Of a stretch of DNA of 64,000 nucleotides, positions 1 through 8,509 are shown one piece after another. Each line of letters begins with the position of its first letter. Position 1 is the first letter of the stretch. The stretch comes from Treponema sp. UBA1793. GTDB taxonomy: Bacteria; Spirochaetota; Spirochaetia; Treponematales; Treponemataceae. The position numbers and the translations under genes are program-made. Below the pieces are notes generated by a model that made no database searches, was not told the DNA's origin, and saw only the letters and a program-made list of their open reading frames with translations. The stretch is taken from the NCBI GenBank assembly GCA_002314445.1, contig DCFX01000022.1, forward strand, positions 1,210 to 65,209, written 5' to 3'.

Positions 1-129
1 GTGATGAAATTCCGGCAGTTTCTTACCCGCGGTCTTAAAAACATATCCAATGAATGGAATCTGGTTACACTTGCATATAATTTCAGACGGTTATTCGGGC
101 TGAGGAACCTGAAACTGAGTGCAGCCTGA
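1..129 (+). CDS. IS1182-type transposase, C-terminal tail (partial)
   Basis: The window opens inside a reading frame that ends with TGA at 127-129. The 42 visible residues include NISNEWNLVTLAYNFRRL, which fits the C-terminal tail of IS1182/IS5-type DDE transposases (a Trp-Leu-x-x-LAYNxxRL pattern). The catalytic part lies upstream of the window, so it cannot be said whether the element is intact. No clear terminal inverted repeat was recognised downstream, although a direct repeat follows at 296-380. Confidence 0.65.
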   Translation: MMKFRQFLTRGLKNISNEWNLVTLAYNFRRLFGLRNLKLSAA

Positions 130-295
130 GAAATGATAAGGTAAGGCTTCCTGCATTAACAGGAGTATACTTCTTTATGGCGGAAAAACAGTAAATTTTT
201 ATCACGTAAAGCTGGTCAGACTCCTAGTATCCAAGGTAAACAAGTACTATTTAAGTCTGTAATCCGTGATATAGTTCAGTCACTACACAAAAATC

Positions 296-380
296 CTGAC
301 GTATTTTTCGTTTTATTTGAGACGTATAAGTCGGAGGAAGAAAAAAAACTGACGTATTTTTTTTTCTATTTGAGACGTAC
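296..380. repeat. Two-copy imperfect direct repeat, 53-bp period
   Basis: The block beginning CTGACGTATTTTT at 296 recurs at 349, and both copies end in ATTTGAGACGTA. GACGTA hexamers therefore occur four times in about 80 bp. The block lies between the transposase tail and the bidirectional terminator. It could be a subterminal transposase-binding region of the insertion sequence or an insertion scar; the sequence does not decide. Confidence 0.6.
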
Positions 381-386
381 AAAAAG

Positions 387-413
387 GATGCCCGTCTCGG
401 GGGCATCTTTTTT
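387..413. terminator. Bidirectional rho-independent terminator
   Basis: GATGCCC (387-393) pairs with GGGCATC (401-407), flanked by A-runs on the left and T-runs on the right, so it can stop transcription in both directions. On the minus strand it sits directly after the 53-codon gene at 420-581. Confidence 0.8.
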
Positions 414-419
414 GTACTC

Positions 420-581
420 TTATTTTCCTCCGCGGCCGCCTATATGGCTCGGGTTTGTTAGAACCGCTCTGGTTGTCTGATTTTGTGCGTTTTGTTTTTT
501 TATGCTGGAACCGTTTCCTCCGCCCTGCTTATTTCCGGCGCCTGGAATAAAGTTTGTGTTTTTACCTTTGCCTTTACCCAT
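420..581 (-). CDS. Tiny Gly/Lys/Asn-rich basic protein (53 aa), unknown function
   Basis: An ATG at 581 follows a strong GGAGGATT ribosome-binding site, and the frame runs 53 codons to TAA at 420-422. The product begins MGKGKGKN and is rich in Gly, Lys, Asn and Gln, with no hydrophobic segment or cysteine, so it should be a soluble, disordered, basic peptide. It has its own promoter (607-635) and terminator (387-413), giving a predicted transcript of about 200 nt. A second tiny gene with a similar start (MAKGNKKP) lies at 63682-63750. The function is unknown; nucleic-acid or ribosome association is only a guess from charge. Confidence 0.6.
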   Translation of the reverse strand: MGKGKGKNTNFIPGAGNKQGGGNGSSIKKQNAQNQTTRAVLTNPSHIGGRGGK

Positions 582-606
582 TATAATCCTCCATAGCTGT
601 TTAATA

Positions 607-635
607 ACTGTACACTTCTCTTTAAATTACGTCAA
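607..635 (-). promoter_or_regulatory. Sigma-70 type promoter for the 53-codon gene
   Basis: On the minus strand TTGACG (630-635) is followed after exactly 17 bp by TACAGT (607-612). The predicted start near 600 leaves a leader of about 20 nt before the ATG at 581. Confidence 0.6.
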
Positions 636-666
636 TAAACATACGGGATAATTAACCGGCGGCAGT

Positions 667-1647
667 TTACTCATTTTGTTTTGTGGCACTCTGCTCCGTG
701 GTGGTGTCTGCCGTAATTTCATTTTCCCATTTCTTTGCAGTATTTTTCCGCATTGCACTCTTTTGTTCGCGCGCAGCTTTCCGCTGTTCCCTCTCAAGTT
801 TTTTCTGCTCGCGTGTCTTCGGCGGTTTTTGATGAATATAGGCATATTCATGCGCACCGCGAAGAGAGAAGCGTACGCCTAGTTCTACCTGATAGTTCCA
901 GACCATATCATACGGCTGCATACTGCGATTCGAACCGAGATTTCCGTAATCAACGGAAAAAATGCCGTTATTAATAATTGTCCAGTATGTCGCGACCGGC
1001 AGTTCTATTCCGAGCATAACGGCGCCGCCCGCCTCAACGTGGTGATATTCGTCAGAAAGTTCGTAGAAAAAATGAGGACCGAAAGAAAAATTTATGAGTA
1101 CATATTTCCACATATCTCCCTGGAAAAATGGTCCGGCATAGACATCGAACGCATATAGTATCGGCTGTTTAGCAGGCTGTTCCATACCGTTGAACGTATG
1201 ATAGAACGGGTAATATGCTGCGACACGATATATGCTGTTAACTGGTTTCATATTACCAGTCTGCATTTCGCAGTATACTCCGGCAAGATAATTCTGCCAC
1301 ACAAAATTACTGCGGTTGTAATCATCCTGATAAACTATGCGCGTTACCTGTGAGAAAGCTGCACCTTCGTTAAACATAACGTACGGTTTTGCTTCTATCT
1401 CCGGAAAACCAGTCTTTGGGTTGATACCGTCTTGGTCGGATTTTTTTGTTGACTGCTCTTCCTGTACTGTACTGCCTGCAGGAGTATGAACAAGCGTCGC
1501 ACTCCTGTTTGCGTTTTCTTCATCCTGAACTGCTGATATTGTATTTTCATTTTGTACAGCAGGTGCAGCATCTTTTTTGCCTTTCGCGGAAAGCGGCAGG
1601 CAGATTATGGATGTTGCAATTAATAATGCCGGTACTGATTTATTCAT
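667..1647 (-). CDS. Exported envelope protein, probable beta-barrel, unknown function
   Basis: The 326-residue product begins with a typical signal peptide (hydrophobic core ALLIATSIICLPLSA, then a charged mature N-terminus). A low-complexity linker (about 25-90) is followed by about 170 residues rich in Tyr, Phe and Gly in alternating patterns, suggesting an outer-membrane barrel or a beta-rich periplasmic protein. The last 60 residues are a strongly basic, probably helical tail (KTREQKKLEREQRKAAREQK). I do not recognise the family. It lies 11 bp downstream of the small lipoprotein gene on the same strand and probably shares its transcript. Confidence 0.7.
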   Translation of the reverse strand: MNKSVPALLIATSIICLPLSAKGKKDAAPAVQNENTISAVQDEENANRSATLVHTPAGSTVQEEQSTKKSDQDGINPKTGFPEIEAKPYVMFNEGAAFSQVTRIVYQDDYNRSNFVWQNYLAGVYCEMQTGNMKPVNSIYRVAAYYPFYHTFNGMEQPAKQPILYAFDVYAGPFFQGDMWKYVLINFSFGPHFFYELSDEYHHVEAGGAVMLGIELPVATYWTIINNGIFSVDYGNLGSNRSMQPYDMVWNYQVELGVRFSLRGAHEYAYIHQKPPKTREQKKLEREQRKAAREQKSAMRKNTAKKWENEITADTTTEQSATKQNE

Positions 1648-1658
1648 GATTACCTGCC

Positions 1659-2015
1659 TTATTTTGAAATATGATACAGTGTGAGCGACTGAATTCCGCC
1701 GGCATCATCTGTCCAGTCAAGGTACAGCATTGAGCCGCGGATATCCCATTCAGTATCTATAGAAGAACCTGTATCCTTTGAAAAAATCAACACGTTGTCA
1801 AGTACTGTCCATGTTCCGTTGTAATTTGTGGAAGTTCCCGCAGTATTGACGATTGTTGCTGTATAAGAACCGTCGCTGATGAATACAATTTTGCTGCCGC
1901 TGTTGTCAGCCCAGGTTCCGTATAAAGGAGATGGTGTGTAGCATGATGCTATGGCCAGAACGAATAGTGCTGCCCCTGCAATAAAAACCAATCTGAATTT
2001 GTTCATATGTTTCAT
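1659..2015 (-). CDS. Small lipocalin-like lipoprotein
   Basis: This is a short exported lipoprotein with lipobox LAIASC and a mature part of about 90 residues. The pattern GTWADNSGSKIVFISDGSY is typical of the small beta-barrel lipocalin-like domains common in treponeme lipoproteins. Three ATGs are possible at 2024, 2015 and 2006; 2015 is chosen because AAGG lies about 9 bp upstream, whereas 2024 abuts it. The gene follows the 757-residue FN3 lipoprotein and precedes the envelope protein, so a four-gene envelope operon is likely. No ligand can be named. Confidence 0.7.
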   Translation of the reverse strand: MKHMNKFRLVFIAGAALFVLAIASCYTPSPLYGTWADNSGSKIVFISDGSYTATIVNTAGTSTNYNGTWTVLDNVLIFSKDTGSSIDTEWDIRGSMLYLDWTDDAGGIQSLTLYHISK

Positions 2016-2033
2016 TTTTTTCATCCTTATTTT

Positions 2034-4307
2034 TTATTCGTTGCCGACAGTGTAGCTGACATTGCCCGGATCAAATCCGTCCGGCGTAATAACATAATAA
2101 CCGCCGTTTGCCGCGCCGCCTATAATTTTAACATTTTCATAGCCAATCGTTCCGGGATACATTCCTTTACATATGACAGTCCCGTCCATCGAGCCGCTTT
2201 GATCCATACTGGCACTTGTGTTTGTGTTTCCGTTCAGGAAGAAGTAATATCCGAGAGACGAATCGCTGTTGATATAATAATCAGCATAACCGCTGTATTG
2301 CATAATAACCCGTCCGCCTAATCCCTGTACGCTGGCATTATATGATAATGTACCGCAGATATCTCCGCTGATCGTTTCCGACCCAAGCTTTGAAGTCGTT
2401 CCGGATTTATGCATAAGCGTCAGTTTATTCTGAGATCGTTTTACCGTTTTATTGTATTCCCTCATATACAGGTCATAGGTGAGTGCACCCCAGCCGACAG
2501 CAACAGCCGAATAGTTTACACCCTGCCCGAGGCTGTTGAGCGACAGTACTTTGTAATAATAGTAAAGTCCGACCTTTACAGTGTCGTCACCTTCGTCAAC
2601 GTAGAGCGTATCGGTAACGGCAGTATCGGTTATTCTTCTGAAACCTGAATCGGCTTTCGTCGAACGATACACATAGTAACCTCCGTCCGCACCTTCATCG
2701 GGAGCTGACCATGCGACTTTTACAGGATAGACGTACGATGCGTTTGCCGTAAACGTGTATGCGGTACCGTCGGAATATGTTCCGCCTGAAAATTTTCCGT
2801 GCTGCGTCGCTGTAACGTCTGCAGCTGCATAAGGGGCGGGCGCCGCTGCATCGCTGAATGAACTTTCCTTTTCTCCGTTTGCGTTTGCGTCGTTATATGT
2901 TTTTATCTTGAAAAAAGAGGCCGCATCAGTCGTCACGGAATAATATCCGTTGTTGTCTGCTGTAAGCGAAACGTCGCTGACAGTAGTCGAAAGGGAATAT
3001 ATTCCGCTCTGCGTACTGCATGTATATATTTCGTATGAATACACATTGTAGTCACTGCTGAGCTTTGAATCGGCAGGACATGCGGTTGAACCGAGTGCGG
3101 CAGGGAATGACAGCGTGCATCCTGAAGATGTTTTCGTTACAGAGAGTGCTGCAGGTGCGCTCAGAATATATCCTTCCGCCGGTGCTGACGATGATACTGA
3201 TGAATCGGAGAAAGGCCCCTTGAGTTTTGTTTCTCCGTCTTTTATATATGCCTGCACCTGATAATAATAGTACACATCCGGTTTGAGAGACTTACTGTCC
3301 GAATACGATGTATCAGTTATATCTTCCTTGAGCAGCGTATATGAACTGTCTGCTGAACTTGTACGATAGACTGCATAGTATACAGTTCCATCTGCCGTGA
3401 CGCTTCCCCAGGTTATCGATATTTTGTTCAGTGTGTCACCGCGCCCGCCGCCGTCTGTTACTTTTACGTTTTTGACCTGCGGAGGCGCGCCCGCCACAAG
3501 TGAGTATCCAAGGGCTGCAGGACTTGCGGCGGTTGTGTTTCCGTATGAATTTGCAGCATATACCGTATAATAAAATTCTGTTCCCTGATTTGCGGTATCG
3601 ATCGTGTTTGTGTACCAGTTCTGATTTCCCGTTATTGAAGCAATCATATTTGAACCTGAACCGTCTGAAAATGTTGTACGGTAAATTTTATACGATGAAG
3701 CGTTGTCCGTTTTTGACCATGTCACTTTGATATACGACGATGACTCGCCAAGAGAAGCTTTTACAGTCTTTACCGGTGCGAACAGTGTCCCTGCCGTCGA
3801 GACTTTATAATCGCTTGAATCATACTTTTGTCTCGGATTCTCAGCTGAAACCCGATAGAAATACCCGTATGAATATTCACTGTCGGAATATGAAGGGGAT
3901 GACAGAATTGTATCGGTATACGACGTCCCGTACACATATTTTGATACGACTTCATAATTGCTTTCGTCAGGAATCGTGAAAGAACCGTCACCGTTTGCGG
4001 CCGTAACGACTGCACGTTCAAGCCGGTATGATGTTGCGCCTGTAACGGAACTCCATGAAGCTGTTATTGTGGAAGCAGAGAGTCCGTGGGAAATGAAAAT
4101 CTGGTCGGGCGGATCAAGTTTTGAGATAGTATCCTTCTCTCCAACAAGTGTTCCGATCGATGAAGAATTTCCGTCTGCATTCATGGCAACTTTACCCTGA
4201 AAGAACTGGTAGCATGACGTACATACGAGCAGAATGCAGAAAAGTGCAGCCCAGACAGAAAGTATGGAACATACCGATCGGAATTTTAATTTATTTGTGC
4301 GCATCAT
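2034..4307 (-). CDS. FN3-repeat surface lipoprotein (757 aa)
   Basis: The true start is the ATG at 4307, with GGGAGG about 9 bp upstream; its ATGA overlaps the stop of the preceding FN3 gene, implying translational coupling. The signal sequence ends in lipobox LLVCTSC. At least five fibronectin type III modules follow (for example SSYIKVTWSKTDNASSYKIY, then ISITWGSV and VKVAWSAP), covering roughly residues 40-620. The last 150 residues are a different, Gly/Tyr-rich beta domain. No catalytic domain is visible. FN3 arrays act as spacers or carbohydrate-fibre adhesins, so a cell-surface adhesion or scaffold role is inferred. Confidence 0.8.
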   Translation of the reverse strand: MMRTNKLKFRSVCSILSVWAALFCILLVCTSCYQFFQGKVAMNADGNSSSIGTLVGEKDTISKLDPPDQIFISHGLSASTITASWSSVTGATSYRLERAVVTAANGDGSFTIPDESNYEVVSKYVYGTSYTDTILSSPSYSDSEYSYGYFYRVSAENPRQKYDSSDYKVSTAGTLFAPVKTVKASLGESSSYIKVTWSKTDNASSYKIYRTTFSDGSGSNMIASITGNQNWYTNTIDTANQGTEFYYTVYAANSYGNTTAASPAALGYSLVAGAPPQVKNVKVTDGGGRGDTLNKISITWGSVTADGTVYYAVYRTSSADSSYTLLKEDITDTSYSDSKSLKPDVYYYYQVQAYIKDGETKLKGPFSDSSVSSSAPAEGYILSAPAALSVTKTSSGCTLSFPAALGSTACPADSKLSSDYNVYSYEIYTCSTQSGIYSLSTTVSDVSLTADNNGYYSVTTDAASFFKIKTYNDANANGEKESSFSDAAAPAPYAAADVTATQHGKFSGGTYSDGTAYTFTANASYVYPVKVAWSAPDEGADGGYYVYRSTKADSGFRRITDTAVTDTLYVDEGDDTVKVGLYYYYKVLSLNSLGQGVNYSAVAVGWGALTYDLYMREYNKTVKRSQNKLTLMHKSGTTSKLGSETISGDICGTLSYNASVQGLGGRVIMQYSGYADYYINSDSSLGYYFFLNGNTNTSASMDQSGSMDGTVICKGMYPGTIGYENVKIIGGAANGGYYVITPDGFDPGNVSYTVGNE

Positions 4308-7300
4308 TTTGTGCGGACCTCCCACCAGATTTTGTTGCAGCTTGGATATGAAGTGTTGTATCCGTCTCCTGACGATAATTCCTGTCCAAGACAGAAGGGG
4401 AACCACTTTTCAAAGGCAGTCTGATTTGAAGCTGCTGTATATGTATTGTCATAGGATGTATTGTACGATGAGTCTGGCAGGTCTGTTATGACGAACTTGT
4501 CAGAATCTGAGATATTACCAGTCTTGTGTGTGTACTGCAGGCAGAGATTGTATGCTGTCGATGTTTTATCCTGGCCCGCATACAGATAAACAGTTCCCGT
4601 ATATGACGGCAGTTTTGTCTGATGATTGACAGTAATAGTTCCCCAATCCCATTCGTAAATTTTATTGCTGTTTGCACAGCCTTTATCTGACTGTGATGCA
4701 GAAAGATAGAATTCACTTGGAAGAGTGGAAGTTGATCCCGGAATTTTTTTGAAAATATGATAATACGGTGAAGTAATTGTATATCGGTAGTAATAATAAG
4801 CTGGAATACCCCAGTTATACGTATAAGCTGTTGAAAAACTTCCGGAACTTCCGGAAAGAGAACCTTCGCTGCCACCTATTTGGTGTACTGAGTCTGCAAG
4901 AATAAGCGTGACGCATCTTACGAACTCGTCGTCGCTTATCTTACGGTACGTGTAGACGCTGTCGTCGTCCCCCAGTTCTGCTGTTACACCGCCGCTGTCG
5001 CGCGTTGCCTCAAGTTTGTAGTAGTGTTTGTAATCGCGCTGTACTTTGAGCAGTCCGTCGTGTACGCCTGTCGTCGCTTCAGACGATGTGCCCCCTGATC
5101 TTTTCAACCGTATTGCGTTTTCTGTAATTTTTTCACCCGTTGCAGTTTCGGAACCGGTTGAAAGCAGTGGTGCAACAGTAAGACTCAGATTATTGCTTCC
5201 TTTTTTAATTGAAACATCATACCATTCTTTATAATCGGGAAGCGTTGTAATAGTTCCATCGGCCGCTATAGATGCAATCGGCCACCAGTCGCCTGAGCAG
5301 TTCAGATTTTTGCTGTAGATAGTATATTTTTCCGGCCCCCGTTTCCGCTCTGCTGTATCGTACAATGTCCATGAAACCGTTTCACCCCATGTTTCACTTG
5401 TTGATGTAGGCTTAACCGCAGCAAAGTAGGGCAGTGTAAATTCGTATCCTTTGTTTTCCTGCTCTCCGTTACTGTCTGTCTTTGATGCGAGATCATCTGT
5501 ATATGACGTGACGAACGTTCCGTTGTTGTTGTAGCTTACGGCATATTCGTATGCCTTGCACACATCAGATGAAAGACTGTAAGTGCAGGATGTGTCTCCT
5601 GCACCTGCGGATGCAAGCGATGTCCAGCTGCCGTCTGAACCCGCTTCCCTGTAATAGATGTACGGGATTTTATTATTTGCAACGGCTCCGCACGGTGCAT
5701 TCCATGTAATCGTTATGGATGAAGCGGATGCCGCCTTGCCGGCTGTAATATTCTGTCCGTAACCTGATGTCGAACCGCGGGCTGTAACGGCCGGCAGATT
5801 TGAGTATGCAACCTGGAAATCATCCGTGTCAGATGCATCGTCAGAGGTAAGTACCGGTAAGATAGTGTAATCGAATGGGACGCCCCATGAAATCATCGAC
5901 TGCGACTTTTGATATCCGGCAGTTGAATCAGTAACTGATTTTTGATTATCTGTAAGTATGTACGTGCTGCCGGAAATTATAACTGCCGGTCCGGAAACTG
6001 GTGAGCTGTTGTATGTTATAGTACCGTCGTCTGCTACGTAAAATATATCTTTCTTTTGCGCCGTTTCGCTGCCGCCTGAAGGAACGTTGTAACGGACGCG
6101 CTGTACTGTGTAACCTGCGGCTCCGGCAATTTTATTCCATGTAACGGTGATATGCGACGCTGCTGCACTTTGCGTTGCCGTTATACCTGTTGCAGCAGGT
6201 CCCATTGTGCGGACTGTTGCTGTACCGCTCGTGGAGTCAGGAACGGCTGCTGCACCTACGGCTGTTAAAGTAAGCATACAGTCTTTTCCCGACAGTACTG
6301 CGTCATTATAACCTGCCGGATCACTCATCTTAAGGGTGATTATCCCTTCGCTTTCTGAGACACCTGCCGTTGCACTGAGGTCTGAGGCGTTGATTGTGAT
6401 TTTGTTACCGACAGAAGTCCCGTTTCTTGCCAATGAGACTATATACGATGCAGCCTGTTGAACTTCGGGCCAGCTTACGGTAATGGAATCATATGCAAGT
6501 CTGTCCGTTTCAAAAGTGACAGTTGGTGTACCGAGCGTTTCCACCGTAAGTGCTTTTGACGGGAATGTTGCGGAACCTGCGGCTGCATACAACAGGTAGA
6601 TATATTTTACACCGCTCGTAATACCGTCAGAATCGGTATATTCTACTGTCTTTCCTGTTTCTGTACCGGATGTATCTACAGAAATTATCTTTGAGTCAGT
6701 TTTATCTCCATTTGAATCGACTGTGTACCGGTTAAGAGTATACGTGTACCCGTTTTCTTTTTTCCAGCTGAGTATGCATTTATTTGAACAGCCGCCTGCT
6801 GCTGCAAACGACGACAAATCCGGCTGTGTGATACTGTCGGTTAATAAAATTACGTCCGATGCAGTTACACTGTCGTATGCATTCCCTGCCGCTGTTTTTA
6901 AATCATCCTGAGTTGCTGTTCCCGATGTATCGGTTCCGACGACATAGAGCGCATACGAATAATAACCTGAATCATCCGGCAGTTCGTATGAAAGCGTTGC
7001 TGCATTGACGGCGCTGATTGAATCATACAGCATATAGCTGTCCGCTGTTGCAGTTGCATCAACAGTGTCGGCTTTTGAAATTTTTACAATGAATTTATAA
7101 TTGCTTTCCGTTCCGAACGATTCCCATGATGCAGTAAAACCGAGAGATGCAGAAATATACTTTGCCGGATTGGCTGCGTCATCCGGTACAGAGGTACAAT
7201 TGCGTACAGCCAGCGCAGGTGCTGCCATCGCCCAGCCGCTTACCGTACCTACCGAGAAGTCAGAAGTGATGACGCGTGAAACAGTATCTGCATACGACTG

Positions 7301-8377
7301 GATTTTATAGTCATATTTTGTGCCGCGTTTTATATCGATAGAACCTGTGCCCGCACTGTTAGTCCACGTGACTGTTGAACCTGCTGTATATGAATCGTAA
7401 TCGCCGGGAGCTGTAGTAGTTCCATTGAAATACAGGTGATCCACAATTGCATCGCCCCAGCCAGCCGGTGTTTCACCGTCAGCAGCAGCAGGCCGTCTGT
7501 AGATTTTGAAGTAGAGCGGATACTGACTGTATGTGCCGCTTGAAATAAGGACAAATACTTTTTCAGGAAGCGTGAATGAAAGCGTAATACCCGTTTTATC
7601 TGTTCCCTGTGAAGCAATGAGTTCTGTCGGTGCGTCAGGCCGGAGTCTTCTGGCGGTTTCCGCATTAACAGCATCGCTCTTTTCCATGTTGTTTTCAGCC
7701 GTAGAAAGGTATGCGGTAACAGTATACAGATATGTTTTATTCGGCGTGAGATCCGAAAATGTATACGCCGTTTCAGAAATGTCAGTTCCCTTAACCGTGG
7801 CCGCTGCAATTGCCTTGCCTGATGAGTCCGTGCATGTAATTGTGTAGCAAACCGATGAAAGATATGTCGATGCGTTGGCGTTTTCCATATACCAGTATAC
7901 TGTTACAGACGTGTCCTCCGAACCCGAAGTTCCGGTAATATCGCTGATTATCGGCTGTGCAAGCGTGCTTCCAAGTACAGTACTGCTTACATCTGATTCT
8001 GTCCCCGCATAATCAACGGCAGTCACTTTAAAATACTTCGAAGTTCCCGCAGTGAGGCCGTCGTATGTATATGAAGCCGATGTTGATTCTGCAACCTGTG
8101 TAAAATTATTAAATGGTGTAGCTGCCGAATAGATATAATACCTTACAGCTTTGTTTACTTCAGACCATGTCAGTTTGATGCAGCGCTTTTCTCCCTGCGT
8201 AGCAGTAAGTTCTTCAGGAGCGGTAAGTTTTGTTGAAGCAGAACCTGATATTGCCCCGTCAAGAGCCTCAATAACAGGGGATGGAACAATTTCAGACGAA
8301 CACGATACAAACCCAGTGATTAGCACTACTGTCGCAAGTACCGCCGCCGGATTCAAAATGAAGTTTAACCGTTTCAT
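4304..8377 (-). CDS. Giant FN3-repeat surface lipoprotein (1357 aa)
   Basis: The start is set at the ATG at 8377, giving MKRLNFILNP and a lipoprotein signal ending LITGFVSC; it lies about 28 nt downstream of the expected transcription start of a strong promoter (8412-8440). Around eight fibronectin type III modules are visible (CIKLTWSEV, SVTVYWYM, ITLSFTLP, LGFTASWES, CILSWKKE, ITVSWPEV, ITVTWNKI and ITITWNAP). The last 350 residues are a unique Tyr/Ser-rich region that ends near IWWEVRTK. There are no recognisable enzyme motifs. It is the first gene of the coupled FN3 pair and probably a substrate-adhesion or surface-layer component. Confidence 0.8.
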   Translation of the reverse strand: MKRLNFILNPAAVLATVVLITGFVSCSSEIVPSPVIEALDGAISGSASTKLTAPEELTATQGEKRCIKLTWSEVNKAVRYYIYSAATPFNNFTQVAESTSASYTYDGLTAGTSKYFKVTAVDYAGTESDVSSTVLGSTLAQPIISDITGTSGSEDTSVTVYWYMENANASTYLSSVCYTITCTDSSGKAIAAATVKGTDISETAYTFSDLTPNKTYLYTVTAYLSTAENNMEKSDAVNAETARRLRPDAPTELIASQGTDKTGITLSFTLPEKVFVLISSGTYSQYPLYFKIYRRPAAADGETPAGWGDAIVDHLYFNGTTTAPGDYDSYTAGSTVTWTNSAGTGSIDIKRGTKYDYKIQSYADTVSRVITSDFSVGTVSGWAMAAPALAVRNCTSVPDDAANPAKYISASLGFTASWESFGTESNYKFIVKISKADTVDATATADSYMLYDSISAVNAATLSYELPDDSGYYSYALYVVGTDTSGTATQDDLKTAAGNAYDSVTASDVILLTDSITQPDLSSFAAAGGCSNKCILSWKKENGYTYTLNRYTVDSNGDKTDSKIISVDTSGTETGKTVEYTDSDGITSGVKYIYLLYAAAGSATFPSKALTVETLGTPTVTFETDRLAYDSITVSWPEVQQAASYIVSLARNGTSVGNKITINASDLSATAGVSESEGIITLKMSDPAGYNDAVLSGKDCMLTLTAVGAAAVPDSTSGTATVRTMGPAATGITATQSAAASHITVTWNKIAGAAGYTVQRVRYNVPSGGSETAQKKDIFYVADDGTITYNSSPVSGPAVIISGSTYILTDNQKSVTDSTAGYQKSQSMISWGVPFDYTILPVLTSDDASDTDDFQVAYSNLPAVTARGSTSGYGQNITAGKAASASSITITWNAPCGAVANNKIPYIYYREAGSDGSWTSLASAGAGDTSCTYSLSSDVCKAYEYAVSYNNNGTFVTSYTDDLASKTDSNGEQENKGYEFTLPYFAAVKPTSTSETWGETVSWTLYDTAERKRGPEKYTIYSKNLNCSGDWWPIASIAADGTITTLPDYKEWYDVSIKKGSNNLSLTVAPLLSTGSETATGEKITENAIRLKRSGGTSSEATTGVHDGLLKVQRDYKHYYKLEATRDSGGVTAELGDDDSVYTYRKISDDEFVRCVTLILADSVHQIGGSEGSLSGSSGSFSTAYTYNWGIPAYYYYRYTITSPYYHIFKKIPGSTSTLPSEFYLSASQSDKGCANSNKIYEWDWGTITVNHQTKLPSYTGTVYLYAGQDKTSTAYNLCLQYTHKTGNISDSDKFVITDLPDSSYNTSYDNTYTAASNQTAFEKWFPFCLGQELSSGDGYNTSYPSCNKIWWEVRTK

Positions 8378-8411
8378 AAAAATGCAGAGCCTTCCTTTGT
8401 TTATTTTCAAT

Positions 8412-8440
8412 ATTATATGTATTTGACAAATAAACTTCAA
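8412..8440 (-). promoter_or_regulatory. Sigma-70 promoter of the FN3 lipoprotein operon
   Basis: On the minus strand TTGAAG (8435-8440) is separated by exactly 17 bp from a perfect TATAAT (8412-8417). The predicted start is near 8405, about 28 nt before the chosen ATG. Confidence 0.75.
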
Positions 8441-8509
8441 GAAAAGTTTAACATATTAAACGGATAACGGTTATTGATTATCTGAATGATTGAGAAAAAA
8501 CACGATAGA

